The notes under the pieces are model-generated. The model was not told where the DNA came from, made no database searches, and saw only the letters and a program-made list of their open reading frames with translations. From Streptomyces sp. SCUT-3 (lineage in GTDB: Bacteria > Actinomycetota > Actinomycetes > Streptomycetales > Streptomycetaceae): a DNA stretch of 64,000 bases. Of this stretch, positions 23,976-32,896 are shown piece after piece. The stretch's first letter is position 1, and every line of letters starts with the position of its first letter. Both the position numbers and the translations under genes were made by a program. The stretch lies in the NCBI RefSeq assembly GCF_014083985.1, contig NZ_CP046907.1, forward strand, positions 5,590,501-5,654,500, written 5' to 3'.

Positions 23976-25397
23976 TCAGAAGCCGCCGCTGTCCCCGAAC
24001 CCTCCGCCGAAGTCGCCGCCCCCGCCGAAGTCGCCCCCGAACCCTCCGCCGAAGTCCCCTCCGCCGCCGCCGTAGTCCCCGTAGTGGCCGGCGCCCAGCG
24101 CGTGGGCGGGGCCCATGGAGTTCCCCAGCATCGTGCCGATCAGCAGCCCGGGCAGCAGCATCGAGCCGTACGCCCCGTAGTAGCCGCCGGCCCACGGCGC
24201 GTACGCGGGCCCGGCGTCCCAGTAGGGCCGCTGCCGGCCGTCGACGGAGACCGTTCGCACCGCCGGGTCCAGGCCGTCCGCGATGCGTGCCGCGTCCGCC
24301 GCGCACACCGGTACCGGCCGCAGGCTGCCGCCGTCCGGCGCCCACTGCGCGTCCTCGACGGACGGCCCGTGCCGCGGGTCGAAGAAGCACGGGGGCCGCC
24401 GCTCCGGCAGGGGGCGCCCCTCGCGGCGCGCGTCGAGCACGGCCAGGGAGAACCGGCCGTCCTCCAGCGCCTCGCTCACCGCCCGCACGTCCTGCGGCCG
24501 CCTCGCCGCCGCCGACCTCGCCTTGGCGGTCTCGTAGGCGTCCAGGGCCCGGCCGTAGTCCTCCAGCATCTGCGGAGTTGCCTTCGGGTCGGAGGGGTGG
24601 AAGTCCAGCCGGTCCAGGGCCTCCCCGTAGGCGGTGATGTCCTCCTCCACCACGGCCCGCACCTGCTCCAGCTGCTCGCGCTCCTCCTCGCGGCGGCGCC
24701 TGGCGCTCCTGCGTGCGCCGTACAGCCCGGCCCCGGCGAGCAGGCCCAGCAGGACCAGCATCGTCACCAGGACTCCGGCGCCCGCCCCGGAGGACCCTCC
24801 CGTGCCGGGGCTGCCGCGGTCACCGGTCCCTCCGCCGGCGACGGCCGCCGAGACGTCGGCCACGAACCCGTCCAGGATCGCCGAGGGGTCGCCCGGGTGC
24901 TCCTGCACGTTGCGCGCCGCGATGGAGCGGGAGGTGGAGCCCGGCAGCACGGAGGAGTCGGAGGCCGCGCCGAAGTCGCTCCCCAGCGCCACCGCGTAGA
25001 CGCCCGGTTCGCCGACCGCCGCGCGCAGCCGGTCGAAGATCCGCCCGCCCCCGTAGGAGGGGTCGGCGGGCAGCACGGCGACGTAGATCGGCACCCCGGA
25101 GTCGCGGATGCGGCCGGCGAGGTCCTGGGCCTCCGCGGCGGAGAGCTTGTCCGAGGCGGCCGGGTCCACGTAGACGGGACTGCTGCGCAGCTGTTCGGCG
25201 ATCTTCTCCACGCCGGTCGCCGCGCCGGCGGTGCCCGCCGTGCCCCACAGCACGGCCAGCACGCTGAGCAGCACGGCCCAGGCGCGGGCGCGGCGGCGCA
25301 GCGCCCCGCGCCCCCCGGCGGGCCCTGCGGCCCCGGTGGGTCCCCTGGGTCCGGAGGGCGGGGGTGGTGCGGATGTGCTCGGTTCGATGGTTCCCAT
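23976..25397 (-). CDS. TPM-domain membrane protein with Gly-rich tail
   Basis: The 473-aa protein has a signal/anchor segment (WAVLLSVLAVLWGTAGTAGA, about residues 40-60) and an extracytoplasmic TPM-like domain (residues 65-190, with SPVYVDPAASDKLSAAEAQD and VPIYVAVLPADPS). A second transmembrane helix (GVLVTMLVLLGLLAGAGLYG) is followed by a coiled-coil-like cytoplasmic helix rich in Arg/Glu. It ends in a Gly/Phe/Asp-rich tail of about 40 residues (GGGDFGGGFGG repeats). TPM domains occur in envelope and photosystem-repair proteins; the role here is unknown. The ATG at 25395-25397 is the first in frame before the proline-rich N-terminus. Confidence 0.72.
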   Translation of the reverse strand: MGTIEPSTSAPPPPSGPRGPTGAAGPAGGRGALRRRARAWAVLLSVLAVLWGTAGTAGAATGVEKIAEQLRSSPVYVDPAASDKLSAAEAQDLAGRIRDSGVPIYVAVLPADPSYGGGRIFDRLRAAVGEPGVYAVALGSDFGAASDSSVLPGSTSRSIAARNVQEHPGDPSAILDGFVADVSAAVAGGGTGDRGSPGTGGSSGAGAGVLVTMLVLLGLLAGAGLYGARRSARRRREEEREQLEQVRAVVEEDITAYGEALDRLDFHPSDPKATPQMLEDYGRALDAYETAKARSAAARRPQDVRAVSEALEDGRFSLAVLDARREGRPLPERRPPCFFDPRHGPSVEDAQWAPDGGSLRPVPVCAADAARIADGLDPAVRTVSVDGRQRPYWDAGPAYAPWAGGYYGAYGSMLLPGLLIGTMLGNSMGPAHALGAGHYGDYGGGGGDFGGGFGGDFGGGGDFGGGFGDSGGF

Positions 25398-25499
25398 GGC
25401 CCGCGCGTACCCGTTGTCGCCCGATATGTGCTTCCCGGGCGACTCCGGGAGGGGCCCGGTCGGGATCCGCGGTGTTCCCGGACGCCGGGGGCGGTCCCC

Positions 25500-25543
25500 G
25501 CCGGGCCCGGCCCGCCGGAGCGGGGCGGCGGGCCGGGCCCGGC
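25500..25543 (-). terminator. Strong terminator after the P450-ferredoxin-GNAT genes
   Basis: An 18-bp perfect stem (25500-25517 with 25526-25543) closes an 8-nt loop, 10 bp past the stop of the GNAT gene on the minus strand. Confidence 0.82.
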
Positions 25544-25552
25544 GCGGCGGGG

Positions 25553-26152
25553 TCAGACGGGGCGGCCGGCCGTCTGCAGCGCGGCCTCCACGACCGCCTC
25601 CGCCTCGCGGGCCAGGGGACGGATCCACACCCGGCGCGGGTGCTGCCCGGCGGCGGCGCGGACCTCACCGTACGGGCGCCATCCCCACCCGCTGTAGTCG
25701 TAGTCCTCCCCGGTGGGGGTCTGCCAGTCGGTCACCAGGACCCCCAGGAGCTCGTCGCGGTCCTCCAGCAGTTCGTCGTGCAGGCGGCGCCCGATCCCCT
25801 TCCCCAAGTGCTGCGGCAGGACCATCAGGTCGGCCACCTCGAAGACCTGCCCGGAGGCGGTCAGCTCGTCGACGCGCCGCGGGACCTCGCCGTCGAAGTC
25901 CTGCCACCAGTCGCCGTCGCGGTCCACCGGGTGCCCGAAGGCGCACCCGGCCGGCACCGTCGCCGCGCTGGCGACCACCATGTCGAAACCGGGCTGCCGC
26001 GCCCGCACGGCGAACCGCTCGAGGAAGCCCTCCCTGCCGCGGAACTCCCCGCCCGCGACCTCCGCGTAGGCCTCGACGAACATGTCGGCGAACTTCTCGC
26101 GGTCGTTCTCGGCCTGCCACCTGGTCAGGTGGCGCATGAATATCTCAGCCAT
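25553..26152 (-). CDS. GNAT family acetyltransferase
   Basis: The 199-aa protein shows the acetyl-CoA binding motif as VADLMVLPQHLGKGIGRRLHDELL (Q/RxxGxG/A type) at about residues 105-130. The preceding segment DREKFADMFVEAYAEVAGG is typical of the acceptor-binding part. The substrate is unknown. It follows the ferredoxin gene by 57 bp on the same strand and ends at a strong terminator, so it may be the last gene of the P450 operon. Confidence 0.82.
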   Translation of the reverse strand: MAEIFMRHLTRWQAENDREKFADMFVEAYAEVAGGEFRGREGFLERFAVRARQPGFDMVVASAATVPAGCAFGHPVDRDGDWWQDFDGEVPRRVDELTASGQVFEVADLMVLPQHLGKGIGRRLHDELLEDRDELLGVLVTDWQTPTGEDYDYSGWGWRPYGEVRAAAGQHPRRVWIRPLAREAEAVVEAALQTAGRPV

Positions 26153-26209
26153 CTACCTGTGCTCCTTGCCCTTCTCCGGGCGGTGCCGGCCGGCGCCGCC
26201 CGGGGTCGC

Positions 26210-26596
26210 TCATTCCTCCGGTGCGAGCAGCCGTCCGGTCCCGCGCTCGCGCACCGTGACGGCCTCCATGGGGCAGGACTCGGCGGCGTCCAGCACCGCC
26301 CCGTCCGGCCCCACGAAGGCCCGGACGGGCCCGGACCTGCCGCCGGTGAGCACGAAGCGGCCCGGGGCGGTGCCGACGCAGATGCCCGAGCCGATGCACC
26401 GCTCCCGGTCGACCGCCACCTCCCAGAGCCCGTCGCCCTCCTCCCGGCCGGCGTCCCCGCCCACCGCTCCGCCGTCCTTCTGCACCGTCGCGCTCCGTCC
26501 GTCCGCTTCCTGTTCCTGTTCCTGCCGCCGGACCGCCCCGCCGGGGGCCGTCCCGTCCGGGGGCGGCGTGCCCGGGGGCGGCGTGCCGGGGCTCAC
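26210..26596 (-). CDS. Ferredoxin, 3Fe-4S type, P450 partner
   Basis: The conserved 65-residue C-terminal part reads EVAVDRERCIGSGICVGTAP and later ESCPMEAVTV, giving three cluster cysteines in a C-x5-C...CP pattern. This is the small 3Fe-4S ferredoxin that donates electrons to bacterial P450s. The annotated GTG overlaps the P450 stop by 4 bp and gives 128 aa. That would add an unusual Pro/Gly/Glu-rich N-terminal extension of about 60 residues. A GTG at the VAVDRE position would give a normal-length ferredoxin, so the start is uncertain. Function is well supported by the adjoining P450 gene. Confidence 0.82.
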   Translation of the reverse strand: MSPGTPPPGTPPPDGTAPGGAVRRQEQEQEADGRSATVQKDGGAVGGDAGREEGDGLWEVAVDRERCIGSGICVGTAPGRFVLTGGRSGPVRAFVGPDGAVLDAAESCPMEAVTVRERGTGRLLAPEE

Positions 26597-27795
26597 CAGG
26601 CCACCGGCATCAGCGACGGCCCGCGCACCAGCAGCCCGGTCTTCCACACCACCGCGTCCGGGCCCCCGTCGAACCGCAGGCCGGGGAAGCGGCGCAGCAG
26701 CGTCTCCAGCGCGACCTGCAGTTCCATCCGGGCCAGCTGGGCGCCCAGGCAGTGGTGCGGGCCGTGGCCGAAGCCGACGTGCGGATTGTCCGACCGCCCC
26801 AGGTCCAGGCCCTCCGGGTCGGAGAAGACCTCCGGGTCCCGGTTGGCCGCCGCCGCGGCGACGAGCACCGGCTCGCCGGCCCGGACCGTCACCGGGCCGA
26901 ACTCCACGTCCTCCAGCGCGTAGCGGGGGAACGCCCCCGCCGCGCCCAGCGGCACGAACCGCAGCAGCTCCTCCACGGCGCGCGGCACCAGCTCCGGCTC
27001 CCGGCGCAGCCGCGCCAGCTCCTCGGGGTGGGTGAGCAGGACGTAGACGAAGTTCGGGATCTGCGAGGCAGTCGTCTCGTGCCCGGCCACCAGCAGTCCG
27101 ACGGCCAACTGGACGAGCTCCTCCTCGCTCAGCCGGTCGTTGTCCTCGTCCCGGGCCCGCACCAGCGCGCCGAGCAGGTCGTCGGCGGGGCGCTCGCGGC
27201 GCTCGGCGATCAAATGGGCCATGTACCCGTTCATCGACTCGATGTGGTCCTGGACCTGCTGGCCCGTCAGCTTACTGGTGCTCAGGAAGGCGTCGGACCA
27301 GATCCGGAAATCCCCCCGGTCCTCGAAGGGCACGCCGAGCAGTTCGCAGATGACGGTGATCGGCAGCGGCAGGGCGAACTGCTCCACCAGGTCGGCCCGG
27401 TCGCCGCCGGCGGCCATCGCGTCCGCCAGGCCGTCGGCGATCTCCTGGGTGCGCCCGCGAAGCAGCTCCACCCGGCGCATGGTGAACGCCTTGGCGACCA
27501 GCCTGCGCAACCGGGTGTGGTCGGGCGGGTCCATGGCCAGGATGCCGCCCTGCCGCCGTAAGTGCGCGTGCATCCGCGGCTCGTCCCGTTCGAGGGCGGC
27601 CGCGCGGCTGAACCGCGGGTCGCCCAGCACGGTCCTGACGTCCTCGTGACGGGTGGCCAGCCAGGCCGGTTCGCCGTAGGGGAGGCGGATCCGGCACAGC
27701 GGCTCCTCCGCCCGCAGCTTGGCGTAGAACGGGTCCAGGTCGAGCCGGTGCGGCTCGCTGAAGGGGTAGGCGTACGTCTCGCCGCTGACCGTCAT
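26593..27795 (-). CDS. Cytochrome P450, CYP105-like
   Basis: The 400-aa soluble P450 contains the I-helix oxygen-activation motif VGLLVAGHETTASQIPN, an ExxR-type segment around AVEELLRFVPLG, and the heme loop FGHGPHHCLGAQLARME with Cys349 as the thiolate ligand. The N-terminal features and the SKLTGQQ region recall CYP105-type enzymes, which hydroxylate diverse small molecules. GAGGAG lies 6 nt before the ATG at 27793-27795. The downstream ferredoxin gene overlaps by 4 bp and probably supplies electrons. No biosynthetic gene cluster surrounds it, so a xenobiotic or regulatory oxidation role is possible. Confidence 0.92.
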   Translation of the reverse strand: MTVSGETYAYPFSEPHRLDLDPFYAKLRAEEPLCRIRLPYGEPAWLATRHEDVRTVLGDPRFSRAAALERDEPRMHAHLRRQGGILAMDPPDHTRLRRLVAKAFTMRRVELLRGRTQEIADGLADAMAAGGDRADLVEQFALPLPITVICELLGVPFEDRGDFRIWSDAFLSTSKLTGQQVQDHIESMNGYMAHLIAERRERPADDLLGALVRARDEDNDRLSEEELVQLAVGLLVAGHETTASQIPNFVYVLLTHPEELARLRREPELVPRAVEELLRFVPLGAAGAFPRYALEDVEFGPVTVRAGEPVLVAAAAANRDPEVFSDPEGLDLGRSDNPHVGFGHGPHHCLGAQLARMELQVALETLLRRFPGLRFDGGPDAVVWKTGLLVRGPSLMPVAW

Positions 27796-28238
27796 GGGCA
27801 TCTCCTCGGGGGCCGGGTCCTGGCCGGCGGGCAGGGAGGGCCGGGGGAGAGGAGCGGTACCGCCCGTGCCCCCCGGGCGTCTCCGACACGCCCGCCGCGC
27901 CCGCACCGGCACCGCCGCGCGCGGGGCGCGGCCGGGCGGCACGGGACGACGGCGGGACCGGGCGCCCGTCCCGCCGTCCCCCTCATTACCCGTGCCGCAC
28001 CCGCGCCACACTGCGCGGCCGAATCCCGCCCTTCGCGCCCCCTCCGTGCCCTCCGCGTCCGGCCGCTCCGGGCCTGACGCGACCGGGCCTGACGCGACCG
28101 GGCCGGAGCGGCCGGCGGGACACCGGAGGCCTGCCGGCGTACGGCGAAAGCCGTGCGGGGCGCGGGCGCGGGGCGCCGGCTGCCGGGTGCGGGCCGGGGC
28201 CGGGCGTGCGGCGGGAGCGGTCGGGCAGGATGGGAGCC
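27796..28238. other. 443-bp divergent region, P450 / uridine kinase-like
   Basis: No gene is supported here. The region holds a two-copy 15-bp direct repeat (28072-28101) framed by 11-bp inverted arms (28061-28071 and 28103-28113). It must contain the promoters of both flanking genes. A CAGGAT -10-like element at 28226-28231 serves the rightward gene. Confidence 0.45.
28061..28113 (+). repeat. Direct repeat inside an inverted repeat
   Basis: Two identical 15-bp copies (28072-28086 and 28087-28101) fill the loop between perfect inverted arms GGCCGCTCCGG and CCGGAGCGGCC. It would fold into a hairpin with a 31-nt loop. Confidence 0.6.
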
Positions 28239-28871
28239 GTGCGGCTCCATCCGGTCACCCCCGCCCTGCTCGCCGAGAGACTCGCCGACCGCATCGCGGA
28301 CCTGCGCCCCGCCGACGGCGGGAGCCGGGTGTGCGCGGCAGTGGACGGAGCCCCGGCCGCCCGGCCGGAGGCGCTCGCCGACGCCCTCGTCGAGCCGCTG
28401 CGCCTGCGCGGCCGCCACGTGCGGCGCATCCGCACGGCGGACTTCCTGCGCCCCGCCTCGCTGCGCCTCGAGCACGGCCACCGGGACCCCGACTCCTTCT
28501 ACGACCTGTGGCTGGACGAGGGGGCGCTGTGGCGCGAGGTCTTCACCCCCGTCCTGCCCGGCGGAGACGGCCGTGTCCTGCCCACCCTGCGGGATCCGGC
28601 CACCGACCGGGCCACCCGCGCGGAACGGGTCGAACTCCCGCCCGGGGGAGTGCTGCTGCTCGACGGCCCGCTGCTGCTGGGCCGCGCCTTCCCCCTCGAC
28701 CTGGCGGTCCACCTGCACCTGTCCCCGGCCGCCCTCGAACGCCGCACGGCGGCGGACGAGCGGTGGACGCTGCCGGCCTTCGCCCGTTACGAGGAGGAGG
28801 TCCGGCCCGCCGAGGCGGCCGACGTCCTGGTGCGCGCCGACGATCCGCGGCACCCCGCCTGGACCGGCTGA
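28239..28871 (+). CDS. Uridine kinase-like protein lacking a Walker A motif
   Basis: The 210-aa protein has the layout of the uridine kinase-like P-loop family in actinomycetes. It shows VCAAVDGAPAARPEALADAL where RVAVDGxxGAGKT is normal, then RRIRTADFLRPAS, SFYDLWLDEGALWREVFTPV, a Walker-B-like VLLLDGPLLLG, and LSPAALERRTA. The GKT residues of the P-loop are absent, so kinase activity is doubtful. CAGGAT at 28226-28231 lies 8 nt before GTG 28239, suggesting a leaderless transcript. An ATG at 28230 is the alternative start. Confidence 0.68.
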   Translation: MRLHPVTPALLAERLADRIADLRPADGGSRVCAAVDGAPAARPEALADALVEPLRLRGRHVRRIRTADFLRPASLRLEHGHRDPDSFYDLWLDEGALWREVFTPVLPGGDGRVLPTLRDPATDRATRAERVELPPGGVLLLDGPLLLGRAFPLDLAVHLHLSPAALERRTAADERWTLPAFARYEEEVRPAEAADVLVRADDPRHPAWTG

Positions 28872-28912
28872 CCCCGCCCGGGGCGGGGCCCGGGCGCCGC
28901 GCCGGGCCGCGC

Positions 28913-29524
28913 TCAGGCCAGGGTGACCCGCTCCTGGGCGCCGCCGTCCTGCCGGGTGATGCGGAACCGCCGCGGGTCGAGCCCGCCCGCCTCGATCGCG
29001 GACAGCACCGCGCTGCGCTGCTCCGGGTCCAGGGCAGGGGTGCGCGAGAGGACGAAGCCGCTGTTCCGGCTGCGGTCGGTGACCACCGCCCAGCGGTAGT
29101 CCGGATCCAGTCCGACCACGATGTAGTTCGCCCGGTCGCGGTGCCGGAAGCCGCCGGGGAGCCTGAGGAAGGAGACGTTCAGGCGGGCGTTCCCGGCGTC
29201 CAGGGGCACGGCCTCCCCGACGGCCGTGACGACGCTGCCGGCCCGGGTGACGCAGCTGTTGCGCACGCTGACGGCACCGGACGGCGCCCGCCCGTACTCG
29301 GCCCTGGCGTTCTTGGCGCACCGCGCCTCGAACCAGCGGGGGACCGCCGCGTACTGGTACCACGTGCCCAGGTAGCGCTCGAGGTCCAGAACGGCCACCG
29401 CCGCCGGCTCCACCGGGGCGCGTCGCCCCGACCGCACCGCGGCGGTCACCCCGGCCGCTGCGGCCGCTCCGGCGAGGGAGGCCGCGGCGACGACCGCCCC
29501 GGCCGACTTGTGCTCGGTCTTCAC
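28913..29524 (-). CDS. Lipocalin family protein, Blc-like
   Basis: The 203-aa protein has a positively charged N-terminus and a signal/anchor segment ([21 protein letters not shown]). It is followed by the lipocalin G-x-W motif [19 protein letters not shown], the strand [20 protein letters not shown] and [11 protein letters not shown]. Bacterial lipocalins (Blc) are extracytoplasmic and bind lysophospholipids or other hydrophobic ligands. Two cysteines (RCAKNA and NSCVT) could form a disulfide. GGAG lies 6 nt before the GTG at 29522-29524. There is no lipobox Cys, so it is anchored by its helix or released. Confidence 0.83.
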   Translation of the reverse strand: MKTEHKSAGAVVAAASLAGAAAAAGVTAAVRSGRRAPVEPAAVAVLDLERYLGTWYQYAAVPRWFEARCAKNARAEYGRAPSGAVSVRNSCVTRAGSVVTAVGEAVPLDAGNARLNVSFLRLPGGFRHRDRANYIVVGLDPDYRWAVVTDRSRNSGFVLSRTPALDPEQRSAVLSAIEAGGLDPRRFRITRQDGGAQERVTLA

Positions 29525-29747
29525 AGCTGGCTCCGTTCTCGCTCCCCGGGCTTCTGCCTCCCCTTCTGTCCCGGATCGCCCCCTCGAACCGCCCGGACGG
29601 CGGACCCCGCGCGGCGGACGGGCTCCGGCGCGGGGCGGCGGTGCGGGCCCGCGTCCGGGCCCGCGCCCGGATCCGGACGAGGGGCGGTCCCGGTCCGGTC
29701 CCCGTGCCACAATTCGCCGGAGTGTCGGGCAGTGCGGCAGGAGCGTG

Positions 29748-31244
29748 ATGGACACTTCCGTGACCCGGGGCGCGCAACGGCCTTCCGCCCTTGTGGAGTG
29801 GCTGCTCGTCGTGGCCATGGCGGTGGTCGCCCGGCTGCCCGGAATCTTCCTCGGTCCGGCGCTGCTCGGTCTTGCGGTGCTCGGCCTGGCCGTGGCCGGA
29901 GGCGACCCGGACGCATTGGTGGTGCCGTTGACGTATGCGGCGATCGTCGTCCTGGGCACGGCCGCCGACCGTGACCGCGGTTCCCTGCCCGGCCGTGCGG
30001 TGCGGCCCGCCGACGAGCCGGAGCTGGCCGCGCTCGTCGGGGACGTGGCCGAGCGGCTCGGGTTCCGCGCCCCGCTGCTGGTCCGGGTGGTCCCGGAACC
30101 GGAGGCCGCGCTCGGTCCCGTGAAGCTCTCGGGCGTGCGGGGCTGCGTGCTGCTGCTCGGCCTGCCCCTCCTGCGGTCCATGACCGCGGCGCAGCTCGCG
30201 GCCGTGGTCGCTCACGAGCTGGCGCACGAGCAGCACGTGCGCGACCGGCGCACGGTGTGGCTGCGGCGCACCCGGGACGCACTCGCGGAGCGGCTCGGGG
30301 GCCGCTTCCGCCCGCCGGCGGCTCTCGCCGTGCCGCTGCTGCGCGCCTCCCGGCCGTCGCTCTGGGAGGCGGAGTTCGCGGCCGACGCCGACTCCGCCCG
30401 GATCGCGGGGGCCGCCGCGACCGGCCGGGCCCTGGAACTGGCGGGCCTGCTCGGCGCGGTGTTCGACGGTCTCGGAGAGCGGTGGCTGTCCGAACTGGAG
30501 GAGGACGGTGCCCGTCCGCAGGACTTCTACGACGCCTTCGGGGCCGCGCTGCGGGATCCGTTCGTGCTGAGCCGGGGCGCCCGTGCCGCGGCCGAGGAGG
30601 ACGCCTTCGACCCGTACGTCGCGGCCGGCCGTCCGCCGACCGCGCAGCGGGTGGCCGCCCTGCCCGACGGCGGGGGCGCGGGACCGTACGGCACCGAGCC
30701 CGTCGTGCTGCGGGACGCGCAGGCGATCGAACAGTGGTGCGTCGAGGAGCTCGCCGGGGACACCGGGAGCGGCCGGGGCGCAGGACGGGCCGGGGACGGC
30801 GTGGGCCTGCGGCCGGTCCGCATCCTCGACCCGGACACCGGGCCGCTCCTCCGCCCCGACGACGGAGCGGTCGAGCTTCTCCTCGGCGCGACCCGCCGGA
30901 AGTCCCCGGTCCCGGCGCTCTCCGACGCCCTGGACGCCGTGGCCGACGGCAGCTGGCCGGACCTGGCCTCCGGGATCGAACCCGGTCTGCGGCGCGTGCC
31001 CGCGCCCGAGCGCCGGTACGCGTCCCGCGCCGTACTGGCCCGGGCCGCGGGCGAGACGCTCGCCGCGGTCCTGCGGGACTCCGGCTGGACGTACGCCGGC
31101 CGCTGGTCGAGCACGGTGCTGGCCGCGCCGGACGGCACGGCCGTCGACCTCCACGAGATGCTCGTCGCGGCCCTGGACAGCGGCGACCCCGCCCCCGTGC
31201 GGGCCCTGGTGCGGTCCGCGGGGAAGGAGAGGACGGAGGCATGA
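29748..31244 (+). CDS. M48-type zinc metallopeptidase, membrane-associated
   Basis: The 498-aa protein has two N-terminal transmembrane stretches ([20 protein letters not shown], then the segment ending in [14 protein letters not shown]). It then carries the zinc motif HELAHE (His156, Glu157, His160) in [15 protein letters not shown], and the probable third ligand Glu209 in [15 protein letters not shown]. This is the gluzincin order seen in HtpX/Ste24-like M48 peptidases. The C-terminal half is Ala-rich and unassigned. The ATG follows AGGAG by 4 nt. Its stop overlaps the next membrane-protein gene by 4 bp, so the two are coupled and may act together in envelope protein turnover. Confidence 0.8.
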   Translation: MDTSVTRGAQRPSALVEWLLVVAMAVVARLPGIFLGPALLGLAVLGLAVAGGDPDALVVPLTYAAIVVLGTAADRDRGSLPGRAVRPADEPELAALVGDVAERLGFRAPLLVRVVPEPEAALGPVKLSGVRGCVLLLGLPLLRSMTAAQLAAVVAHELAHEQHVRDRRTVWLRRTRDALAERLGGRFRPPAALAVPLLRASRPSLWEAEFAADADSARIAGAAATGRALELAGLLGAVFDGLGERWLSELEEDGARPQDFYDAFGAALRDPFVLSRGARAAAEEDAFDPYVAAGRPPTAQRVAALPDGGGAGPYGTEPVVLRDAQAIEQWCVEELAGDTGSGRGAGRAGDGVGLRPVRILDPDTGPLLRPDDGAVELLLGATRRKSPVPALSDALDAVADGSWPDLASGIEPGLRRVPAPERRYASRAVLARAAGETLAAVLRDSGWTYAGRWSSTVLAAPDGTAVDLHEMLVAALDSGDPAPVRALVRSAGKERTEA

Positions 31245-32224
31245 GGCGTCCCGGACCCGCACTGCGGGTCGCACTGCTGGGCGTGGCCTGCGCCGTGGGG
31301 GGCCTCGCGCTGCTGGCCGCCTGGTTGGGCGGGCACGCGTACGCGTACGACAGCGCTCGCGCAAGGGCCGCTGCGACCGCCGACGGCCTGGTGGTCGCGG
31401 CCGGCATCGGCGACACCGAGGACGTCCTCGTGCGGTGGACCGACCGCGCGGGCCGCGAGCACGTGCAGCGCTTCGGCGTCTACGCCACGGACCGCTACGC
31501 CGAGGGCCGCCGGTTCCCCGTCGCCTACGACCCCGACCGGGCGTACCCGCAGGGCTTCCCGGCCGACCCGGAGGAGACCGCGGCCGAGGACGACCTCCTC
31601 GTGCCGCTCGGCCTGATGGCCGCCGTCACGACCGCCTGCTGCGGCGCCTGGGCCCGCCGGGGCCTGCGTTTTCTCCGGGCGGCCCGGCGGCCGGGCCGCC
31701 CGATGACGGCCGAGGTGCTCTGCGGCGGGCGGCCGCGGACCGCGCCCTGGTCGGCCGGGAGCACGTGGCTCGCCCTGTCCGGGACGGACCTGCCCGACCG
31801 GCCGGCCCGGTGGCAGCGGGTCATGTGGCACCCCGCGCTCGACCGGCTGTCCGGTCCGGCCGAGGTGGTCGTGCGCTGCGCACCGGGCGGGCGCGGCGCC
31901 GCAGTGGTGGAGCTGCCGGACGGGGCGCGACCGGTGCCGGTCGGGAGGCTGCGGCGCCGTCCGCCGGGCACCGGACTGCTCGGTGAGCGCCGGGCCGTCC
32001 GGGCCTGCCTGCAGGACTCCTTCGTCCTTCCGCCCGACTCCGGAGGGTGGCCCGTCCGGCCCTGGTGGCGGCCGGCCGCGGCGGCGGCCGCCCTGGGGGC
32101 CGCGGCCGGCGCAGCCGGGGCCTTCGTCCTCGTCGGCGGGGGCGCCGTGGCGGTCGTGGGGTTCGCCCTGAGCGGGGTGATCGTGGCCACCGGCTTCTGG
32201 GCGCTGTCCTCCCCGGAACCCTGA
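31241..32224 (+). CDS. DUF3592-like membrane protein
   Basis: The 327-aa protein has an N-terminal transmembrane helix ([20 protein letters not shown]) and a beta-rich extracytoplasmic domain ([32 protein letters not shown]). A central membrane helix and a pair of C-terminal hydrophobic segments ([40 protein letters not shown]) follow. The domain recalls DUF3592 proteins of unknown function. It begins with ATGA overlapping the peptidase stop. There is no enzymatic motif. It is likely a partner or substrate-presenting protein for the coupled M48-type peptidase. Confidence 0.7.
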   Translation: MRRPGPALRVALLGVACAVGGLALLAAWLGGHAYAYDSARARAAATADGLVVAAGIGDTEDVLVRWTDRAGREHVQRFGVYATDRYAEGRRFPVAYDPDRAYPQGFPADPEETAAEDDLLVPLGLMAAVTTACCGAWARRGLRFLRAARRPGRPMTAEVLCGGRPRTAPWSAGSTWLALSGTDLPDRPARWQRVMWHPALDRLSGPAEVVVRCAPGGRGAAVVELPDGARPVPVGRLRRRPPGTGLLGERRAVRACLQDSFVLPPDSGGWPVRPWWRPAAAAAALGAAAGAAGAFVLVGGGAVAVVGFALSGVIVATGFWALSSPEP

Positions 32225-32309
32225 CCGCTTTGTTCATTTTCCGGGTCGTTGAAGACAAGAAGCCGGGTTTTCCCTGTTCTGCGGCGACTCCCAGGGGTAT
32301 ACACGTCTT

Positions 32310-32747
32310 ATGGGCAGCAATTTTCTGAATGTCGCTGCGAACGGCTTCACGGTCGACACCGTGACGATGGTGTTGGTCGGCGTCTTCGTGGTGGCGATGC
32401 TGCTGGCGGCGTTCTGGTACGACCGGTGGTTGGTGGTGCACAGGCCACCTTCTCCGCACGAGCCGCAGCCACGCTCGGGAGCGTGGCAGACCCGTGAGGA
32501 GTACGGCCGTCCCACCCCGTCGGACCACGGTCCGGGCCATCAGGACGGTGATCCGGTCGAGTACGAGTCCTACGACGGACCGCACCCGGAGATGCCGCGC
32601 GACGGCCATCGCTACCTGCCCGAAGAGATCGCGGCGATGCGCAGCACCGTTGACGAGACCGAGCGGCGGCAGCCGCCCGTCTCCGAGAAGGCCGAGCCGG
32701 CGCGATCCGGTTCCGTGCCCCCCGATCGCGGCCCCGGGGCCGTCTGA
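32310..32747 (+). CDS. Small single-pass membrane protein, DUF6479-like
   Basis: The 145-aa protein has one transmembrane helix near the N-terminus (TVTMVLVGVFVVAMLLAAFW) and a polar, Pro/Glu/Asp-rich cytoplasmic tail that includes PRSGAWQTREEYGRPTPS and RYLPEEIAAMRS. No catalytic residues are evident. A TATACA -10 element at 32298-32303 is 7 nt upstream of the ATG with no Shine-Dalgarno sequence, so it is probably leaderless. It is followed by two hairpins and stands alone as a transcription unit. Confidence 0.72.
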   Translation: MGSNFLNVAANGFTVDTVTMVLVGVFVVAMLLAAFWYDRWLVVHRPPSPHEPQPRSGAWQTREEYGRPTPSDHGPGHQDGDPVEYESYDGPHPEMPRDGHRYLPEEIAAMRSTVDETERRQPPVSEKAEPARSGSVPPDRGPGAV

Positions 32748-32765
32748 TCCGACCAGTCCACCACC

Positions 32766-32792
32766 GGCCGCCGGGCATGCCGCCCGGCGGCC
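32766..32792 (+). terminator. Terminator after the DUF6479-like gene
   Basis: An 11-bp perfect stem (32766-32776 with 32782-32792) closes an ATGCC loop, 19 bp past the stop codon. Confidence 0.75.
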
Positions 32793-32862
32793 GTCCTCTG
32801 CGCGGCCGGCACGGGGACACCCCGGGTGCGGGGCCGGCCGGGTCCGGGGTCGGCCCTGCACC

Positions 32863-32896
32863 CGGGGATTGAGCCGCGGCCGCGGCTCAATCCCCG
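32863..32896. terminator. 34-bp perfect palindrome covering the Rieske gene 3' end
   Basis: Positions 32863-32879 are the exact reverse complement of 32880-32896 with no loop. The right arm contains the last codons and stop of the Rieske gene. It probably acts as a terminator for the minus-strand gene and for convergent transcription. Confidence 0.75.

Noticed and set aside
26593-27795. P450 as part of a secondary-metabolite biosynthetic cluster
   Set aside because: No polyketide synthase, NRPS, terpene or RiPP genes are adjacent; only ferredoxin and a GNAT gene accompany it.
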